Below, piece after piece: positions 6,828-11,185 of a DNA stretch of 11,185 nucleotides. The translations under genes were made by a program, and so were the position numbers. The notes beneath the pieces were generated by a model. That model was not told the DNA's origin. It searched no databases and was given only the letters and a program-made list of their open reading frames with translations. The stretch is from assembly GCA_964519615.1 (NCBI GenBank), contig CAZFIM010000071.1, positions 1-11,185 of the forward strand. Reading direction: 5' to 3'. The DNA is from CAZFIM01 sp964519615. GTDB taxonomy: Bacteria > Chloroflexota > Dehalococcoidia > GIF9 > UBA5629. Within the stretch, counting starts at the first letter, position 1. Each line of letters starts with the position of its first letter.

Positions 6828-7394
6828 GTGCATCATAAGTTGTATTTACATGGTAGATTCCGTCCGTCATCTTTAAGGGTCTATTTGCTCTATGCAAAAC
6901 TAACCAGGATTCCCCTGCTGGGGCATGTAATTCACCTGATCGCTGATAACTACTTTTTACATGGACACAGCGGTTACTTTCTCAACTACAATGAGGCAAA
7001 AGCGATAGTAAAAAAAGCAAAAATCATCGCGCTGTCGCCTTGCAGCTGCCGCCAAATTAATAAAAAATGCGATACACCGGTAATGACCGAATTACTAATC
7101 GCCAGCGGTGGTGGACTACCGGTTGCAGCCGAAGGGAACGATTTAAAACTTATATCTGTTGCGGAAGCACTTGATATACTTGATATATGTCATCAGAAAA
7201 AATTGATACCGACTATTCAAAAATGCCATGGAACATATTATGCAATATGTAATTGTTGCGATTGCTGCTGCGTGCCGTTGATTCTATTGCGAAAATACAA
7301 TATAAAATCTGCGCTGCTAAGAGACAAAACGGTAATCGAGGCTATAAAAAATGAGTTGGACAAACCTGCAACGGCCGTTAAAATAGTATCGTAG
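6828..7394 (+). CDS. Cysteine-rich probable iron-sulfur protein, unknown function
   Basis: A 188-residue protein with eleven cysteines in two groups: ALSPCSCRQ...C (Cys72, Cys74, Cys81) and ICNCCDCCC (Cys141, 143, 144, 146, 147, 148), with Cys121 and Cys133 between. This layout, with the CHGTYYAICNCC stretch, recalls a family annotated as 4Fe-4S proteins in anaerobes; longer members as I remember them continue into a two-cluster ferredoxin domain. Here the chain ends about 40 residues after the cysteine block and has no such CxxCxxCxxxCP motif. No clear membrane segment or signal peptide. Metal or cluster binding is inferred; the reaction is unknown. The start is a GTG with an in-frame TAA two codons upstream and no good Shine-Dalgarno; TATAGT (6799-6804) could be a -10 box. 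It lies 63 bp before miaB. Confidence 0.75.
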   Translation: MHHKLYLHGRFRPSSLRVYLLYAKLTRIPLLGHVIHLIADNYFLHGHSGYFLNYNEAKAIVKKAKIIALSPCSCRQINKKCDTPVMTELLIASGGGLPVAAEGNDLKLISVAEALDILDICHQKKLIPTIQKCHGTYYAICNCCDCCCVPLILLRKYNIKSALLRDKTVIEAIKNELDKPATAVKIVS

Positions 7395-7457
7395 ATGTAT
7401 AACTATAACTAGAGAACAGCATTACATTTCATTATCCTATTTACTTGTTTGACACTT

Positions 7458-8738
7458 ATGAAGAAATACAATATCTGGACTATTGGCTGTCAGATGAACA
7501 AAGCTGAGTCTGAGAAGATAGCCTCATTTTTTGAGGCTTGCGGGTATGCTCCTGCAGATGATCCACGTGATGCGGATATTATTGTAGTAAATACCTGTGT
7601 AGTAAGGCAAAGCGCAGAAAACAGGATAATAGGACATCTGGGTCATCTGAAAGGCATAAAAAGAGAACGTCCTGAAACAAAGATTATTTTAACCGGATGT
7701 TTTGTACATGGTTTTCCGGATCAAATAGGAGCACTCTACCCTCACGTAGACTGTGCGTTTCGCCCCGGGGAATTTAAAAAGATACAAGAATGGGCGAAAA
7801 GCAGCCTTTGTGGAACAATAACTTCAAATAAGACATTTCTCCCTGCGGGGCATACTTCACCTTGTGCGTATGTCCCGATAATCGAGGGGTGCAACAATTT
7901 TTGCTCCTATTGCATTGTGCCTTATAGGCGCGGGCGTGAGAGGAGCCGCAGTATTACAGATGTACTGGATGAAGTAACTTCGCTTGCCGCACAAGGAATC
8001 ACTGAAATTACTTTACTGGGACAGAATGTTAATTCCTACGGAAAAGACATCGGTATGGAGCAAGGTCTAAGTGAACTGCTTAAATCTTTGAATAATATTC
8101 CTGAACTGCTAAGAATTAGATTTCTCACCAATCATCCTAAAGATATGACCCCAGGACTAATAGAGACAATCTCCGGAATGGAGAAAGTTTGCAAACATAT
8201 CAATATACCCTTTCAGGCAGGAGATAATGAAATACTCCATAGAATGCGAAGGGGTTATACCAGAGAGCAATATATAGATTTGATTGAATCTATACGCAAA
8301 CATATTCCCGCAGTATCTTTAAGCACCGATATCATCGTAGGCTTCCCCGGTGAGACAGAAGAGCAGTTCCAAAGATCGGTTGATATGCTCCGTCAGATCC
8401 GTTTTGACAGCGCCCATGTTGCCGCCTATTCTGTGCGAACCGGGACGATTGCTGCGAAAAAATATATTGATGACATTCCTTCTTCAGTAAAAAAGGAAAG
8501 ACTTAATTGTATGGAGACCTTACAGGAGCGTATTTCAGCTGAAATCAACCTGCAGCTGGTTGGTAAGAAACTTGAAGTGCTTGTTGAAGGAGATAAGAAA
8601 AATAAGTGGTTCGGTAGAGCCGCAAGTGATAAGTTGGTGTTCTTTGAAAGTACGGAAAACTGTATCGGCCGGCTGGTTAATGTTACAATAGTAAAAAGCA
8701 GTCCCTGGTCATTACAAGGCGAAATGGCGGCCGGATAA
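7458..8738 (+). CDS. miaB: tRNA-2-methylthio-N6-dimethylallyladenosine synthase
   Basis: A radical-SAM methylthiotransferase that adds a methylthio group to i6A37 of tRNAs reading UNN codons. It has 426 residues from ATG 7458. The N-terminal domain supplies the three ligands of the auxiliary 4Fe-4S cluster: Cys11 (IGCQMN), Cys47 (NTCVVR) and Cys81 (LTGCF). The radical-SAM core carries CNNFCSYC (Cys145, 149, 152), then VPYRRGRERSRS, LLGQNVNSYG (187-196) and IIVGFPGETEEQF (292-304). The C-terminal segment, about 365-424, fits a TRAM RNA-binding domain. A TTG nine bases upstream is in frame but is not needed, since the family begins at YNIWTIGCQMN. No Shine-Dalgarno is visible. RimO and MtaB are related alternatives, but the motifs and length favour MiaB. 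Confidence 0.93.
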   Translation: MKKYNIWTIGCQMNKAESEKIASFFEACGYAPADDPRDADIIVVNTCVVRQSAENRIIGHLGHLKGIKRERPETKIILTGCFVHGFPDQIGALYPHVDCAFRPGEFKKIQEWAKSSLCGTITSNKTFLPAGHTSPCAYVPIIEGCNNFCSYCIVPYRRGRERSRSITDVLDEVTSLAAQGITEITLLGQNVNSYGKDIGMEQGLSELLKSLNNIPELLRIRFLTNHPKDMTPGLIETISGMEKVCKHINIPFQAGDNEILHRMRRGYTREQYIDLIESIRKHIPAVSLSTDIIVGFPGETEEQFQRSVDMLRQIRFDSAHVAAYSVRTGTIAAKKYIDDIPSSVKKERLNCMETLQERISAEINLQLVGKKLEVLVEGDKKNKWFGRAASDKLVFFESTENCIGRLVNVTIVKSSPWSLQGEMAAG

Positions 8739-8812
8739 GTTCACAGGTATTACGTTAATTATTCTATATCCTCTATCATATTGAATATTAATAAATTCTA
8801 TCAGGTAGTAAA

Positions 8813-10351
8813 ATGAAACGATATGATTATATAATCATTGGCAGTGGCATAGCCGGTCTTTACACAGGTCTTCTGGCACAGGAATGCGGGAGTGTACTTA
8901 TTCTAACTAAAGGCAGTATAGAGGATTGCAATACCAGATACGCCCAGGGAGGCATTGCTGCTCCCATTAGTAAAGTGGATTCACCCGCATTGCACTATGA
9001 GGATACTATTGCCGCTGGAAATGGTTTATGTAATTCTGAAGCTGTCCGTATTCTATCTAATGAGGCTGCAGAGCGCATTGCCGATCTCATTAACTTCGGT
9101 GTACCATTCGATACTGTTCATGGAGAAATCGCCTTAACCATGGAAGCTGCTCACAGCGTTCCACGAATACTCCATGCCGGCGGAGATGCCACAGGAGAAC
9201 ATATCGAGCTTACTTTAAGCGAAAAGATAAGGCTTTCACGTATTGATGTAATGGAGCATTGCCTTGCTAGCTGCATTATTGTAGAGCATGGGCAGGTACG
9301 GGGTATCGAAACGCTCGATTGCAATACAGGTATAAAAGAGATGTACGAATGTAAGTTCGCTATTCTGGCAACCGGAGGGGGTGGACGGCTTTACAAATAT
9401 ACAACTAATTCAGAGGTTGCCACAGGAGATGGCAATGCTCTGGCATATCGATGCGGCGCGGAACTTACGGATATGGAATTCTATCAATTCCATCCCACGG
9501 CTATGCGTATTCCCGGGGTACAACCATTTCTTATATCTGAGGCTGTACGTGGCGAAGGTGGTATTCTCAGAGATATCAATTCTTATCGTTTTATGCCTGA
9601 CTATGCACGGGAAGCTGACCTCGCTCCACGAGCTGTGGTATCTCAAAGTATTGTGAAACAGATGCAGAAAACCGGAAGCGATAGGGTCTTTCTGGATGTT
9701 ACTCATATTGCACCTCATGTTCTAAAGACTAGATTCCCTAATATCTATCGCTTCTGTCTCAAACATGGACTTGACATTACCAGAACACCTATTCCGGTTG
9801 CTCCTGCTGCTCATTATTTTATGGGTGGTGTAAAGGTAAACACCTGCGGTGAAACCAATATTAAAGGACTTTTCGCGGCAGGTGAAACCGCCTGTACGGG
9901 TGTCCACGGGGCCAACAGACTTGCATCAAATTCATTGTTAGAAGTAGTCGTTTTCAGTAAAAGAATCGTTGAATATACGTGCGGTAATAACCCGTTAACT
10001 TCCTCCCCCGGGTCGCTATCCGGAGATCTTTATGTTTTAAAGGAACGCACTCCTGTTGATGTACCTACGCTCAATGTTCCCAATCTTCAAACGCTCATGT
10101 GGGAAAAGGTCGGCATTATACGCTCAGGCAATGGTCTTGCTGAAGCCGCAGACATTCTCTGTACATGGCAAAAAAAAGTTCCTGTCCCCTCCGATAGGCC
10201 GTCCTGGGAATTATACAATATGGTACTTAACGCCAGATTGATAACGGAATCTGCTTTATTACGTGAAGAAAGCCGTGGAGCCCATCTCAGGACGGACTTT
10301 CCTGAATCCTCTCCTCTTTGGCTAAAGCATATCATCTTCAAATCCTGCTAA
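8813..10351 (+). CDS. nadB: L-aspartate oxidase
   Basis: FAD enzyme that oxidises L-aspartate to iminoaspartate, the first step of de novo NAD synthesis; in anaerobes fumarate is the usual electron acceptor. The 512-residue protein has the dinucleotide motif GSGIAG (10-15), RYAQGGIAA (42-50), FYQFHPTA (223-230, His227), SEAVRGEGG (242-250), APR (Arg272), HYFMGG (334-339, His334) and GVHGANRLASNSLLE (363-377, Arg369). These match the four substrate-site residues known from E. coli NadB. The helical C-terminal domain ends with ITESALLREESRGAHLRTDFP (477-497), typical of the succinate dehydrogenase/NadB superfamily. One departure: APRA at 271-274 where homologues generally read APRD. The ATG has a weak AGGT six bases upstream. 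No nadA or nadC is nearby; the gap to miaB is 74 bp. Confidence 0.95.
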   Translation: MKRYDYIIIGSGIAGLYTGLLAQECGSVLILTKGSIEDCNTRYAQGGIAAPISKVDSPALHYEDTIAAGNGLCNSEAVRILSNEAAERIADLINFGVPFDTVHGEIALTMEAAHSVPRILHAGGDATGEHIELTLSEKIRLSRIDVMEHCLASCIIVEHGQVRGIETLDCNTGIKEMYECKFAILATGGGGRLYKYTTNSEVATGDGNALAYRCGAELTDMEFYQFHPTAMRIPGVQPFLISEAVRGEGGILRDINSYRFMPDYAREADLAPRAVVSQSIVKQMQKTGSDRVFLDVTHIAPHVLKTRFPNIYRFCLKHGLDITRTPIPVAPAAHYFMGGVKVNTCGETNIKGLFAAGETACTGVHGANRLASNSLLEVVVFSKRIVEYTCGNNPLTSSPGSLSGDLYVLKERTPVDVPTLNVPNLQTLMWEKVGIIRSGNGLAEAADILCTWQKKVPVPSDRPSWELYNMVLNARLITESALLREESRGAHLRTDFPESSPLWLKHIIFKSC

Positions 10352-10410
10352 TTGATTACATTCATTCCTGTTTATCCCCTATCAATGTAGTAAATTATTA
10401 AGTAAAGGTA

Positions 10411-10439
10411 TTGACAAATAATCAATACAAGCGTACACT
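10411..10439 (+). promoter_or_regulatory. lexA promoter
   Basis: A perfect TTGACA (10411-10416) is followed after exactly 17 bp by TACACT (10434-10439). The predicted start is near 10446, two bases before the LexA box. This is the best-formed promoter in the window and explains why the TTG at 10411 is not a start codon. Confidence 0.75.
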
Positions 10440-10442
10440 TGT
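10427..10442. repeat. 16-bp near-perfect palindrome over the lexA -10 box
   Basis: ACAAG (10427-10431) and CTTGT (10438-10442) are reverse complements around a GTAC core (10433-10436); only the 10432/10437 pair breaks the symmetry. It covers the -10 element. It does not read GAAC-N4-GTTC, so it is either a second regulator site, a divergent LexA site or chance. Confidence 0.4.
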
Positions 10443-10447
10443 TTGTA

Positions 10448-10459
10448 GAACATTAGTTC
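10448..10459. promoter_or_regulatory. LexA operator (SOS box)
   Basis: GAAC-ATTA-GTTC, flanked as A and G, matches the core of the Gram-positive (Bacillus/DinR-type) SOS box, GAAC-N4-GTTC. It begins about two bases after the predicted transcript start and ends 17 bases before the lexA ATG, so bound LexA would block initiation. This indicates negative autoregulation. The central four bases do not follow the usual RNRY pattern fully. Confidence 0.8.
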
Positions 10460-10476
10460 GCTTTCAAGGAGTTGTC

Positions 10477-11103
10477 ATGAAAAAACCTGGTAACAATAGT
10501 ACCAGACAAAAAATATTTACTTATATCAATGAGTTTTTTGATGAACACGGGTATGCCCCTACTGTAAGAGATATTCTTAAAGGTTGCTCCTTAAGCTCAA
10601 CAGCGGTTGTTCAACATCATCTCAATATTCTTGAACGTGAAGGTCATATACATCGGGATCGCGAAATATTCAGAAGCATTCAACTTGCTGATCGTAAACA
10701 GCTTGTTCGGGTTCCTCTTCTTGGTTTCATTGCAGCAGGCGAGCCTATATCTGTTCCATCCTCCGATGCATGGGAGACCGAAGCCATGGATACCATTGAG
10801 TTAACTGACGAACTCACACATGGTAAAGAGGTGTATGCGTTGAAAGTAAAAGGATTATCAATGATCGATGCTTTAATAGATGATGGCGATATTGTCTTAA
10901 TTCAGAACACCTCTTCCGCTGATAATGGCGATGTCGTTGCCGCCTGGATTAAGGACCGTCAGGAAGTCACCCTAAAAAAAATCTATCGCGAGAGCGGTAA
11001 AATACGTCTTCAACCTGCTAACAGTCAAATGAAACCCATATTCATAGAACCTGAAAACCTGGAAATCCAGGGGAAGGTTGTTGCTGTTATCAGAAATATG
11101 TAG
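10477..11103 (+). CDS. lexA: LexA repressor, SOS response regulator
   Basis: Represses DNA-damage genes until RecA filaments trigger its self-cleavage. It has 208 residues, typical. The N-terminal winged helix includes YAPTVRDI (26-33), the recognition helix region SLSSTAVVQHHLNILEREG (38-56) and a following wing. The cleavage site is Ala87-Gly88 in IAAGEP. The peptidase dyad is Ser128 (KGLSMIDA) and Lys167 (EVTLKK). The codon after the usual GD/GN position reads Leu127 rather than Asp or Glu. The start is ATG 10477, with AAGGAG (10466-10471) six bases upstream; an in-frame TTG at 10411 would add 22 residues but is the -35 box, and the added stretch would contain the operator. The binding site at 10448-10459 predicts autoregulation. 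Confidence 0.95.
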   Translation: MKKPGNNSTRQKIFTYINEFFDEHGYAPTVRDILKGCSLSSTAVVQHHLNILEREGHIHRDREIFRSIQLADRKQLVRVPLLGFIAAGEPISVPSSDAWETEAMDTIELTDELTHGKEVYALKVKGLSMIDALIDDGDIVLIQNTSSADNGDVVAAWIKDRQEVTLKKIYRESGKIRLQPANSQMKPIFIEPENLEIQGKVVAVIRNM

Positions 11104-11162
11104 CCGGGTACTGTAATTTTTATAATTATTATGTTACACGAAATATTTTCTATTGCTTCATA

Positions 11163-11185
11163 GAGGAGGATATACAGGTAATGCA
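11163..11185 (+). other. Ribosome site and possible start of the next gene
   Basis: GAGGAGG (11163-11169) is a strong Shine-Dalgarno, and an ATG lies 11 bases later at 11181, with only five bases of the window remaining. The spacing is rather long but allowed. A TATAAT sits at 11121-11126 without a clear -35. No protein can be judged from this. Confidence 0.4.

Noticed and set aside
7449..7454. TTGACA as a promoter for miaB, or TTG 7449 as its start
   Set aside because: A promoter here would start transcription inside the gene, past the needed Cys11; the TTG only adds three residues before the better ATG.
6625..8738. Functional link between this tRNA and miaB
   Set aside because: MiaB acts on tRNAs reading UNN codons, while this tRNA reads AGY; adjacency appears incidental.
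9410..10341. Minus-strand open frames within nadB
   Set aside because: Antisense to a well-conserved enzyme and without recognisable motifs.

Overview
The window looks like ordinary chromosomal housekeeping DNA from an anaerobic bacterium, AT-leaning in composition. Several features suggest Chloroflexota, perhaps class Dehalococcoidia: a Bacillus-type LexA box, a RemA-gmk pair, a Gmk P-loop ending in Lys-Asp, a MiaB of the kind I associate with Dehalococcoides, a cysteine-rich iron-sulfur protein, and a CooC-type nickel chaperone implying a CODH/ACS enzyme. The taxonomic call is inference; no rRNA is present.

Layout. Positions 1-2687 (minus strand) hold a tight cooC-pgk-tpiA cluster; tpiA runs off the left edge. 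A 145-bp divergent region (2688-2832) carries promoter candidates for both sides and a terminator-like hairpin in the cooC leader. Positions 2833-5897 (plus) form one overlapping chain, tyrA-aroA-remA-gmk: the tyrosine branch and the EPSP step of aromatic synthesis, a small DNA-binding regulator and guanylate kinase. It meets ybeY (5960-6433, minus) tail to tail across a short gap with a hairpin. A well-formed tRNA-Ser(GCU) with its own promoter lies at 6625-6714. Then, all on the plus strand, come a cysteine-rich iron-sulfur protein (6828-7394), miaB (7458-8738), nadB (8813-10351) and lexA (10477-11103). The last 23 bases show a strong Shine-Dalgarno and an ATG that may begin another gene.

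How the genes work together. Pgk and TpiA are consecutive-level triose enzymes of glycolysis/gluconeogenesis, here translationally linked to a nickel-enzyme maturation ATPase, which fits an autotroph or acetogen-like carbon metabolism fed by the Wood-Ljungdahl pathway. TyrA and AroA share the aromatic amino acid pathway. MiaB, YbeY and the tRNA belong to translation and RNA maturation. NadB starts NAD synthesis. LexA probably represses its own promoter through a GAAC-N4-GTTC operator placed at the predicted transcription start.

No mobile element, CRISPR array, phage gene or toxin-antitoxin pair was seen, and no gene-free stretch exceeds 300 bases. The points most worth a second look are the stand-alone cysteine-rich protein, the cooC leader hairpin, the two palindromes at the lexA promoter, the apparently leaderless tyrA, and the cooC-pgk junction.
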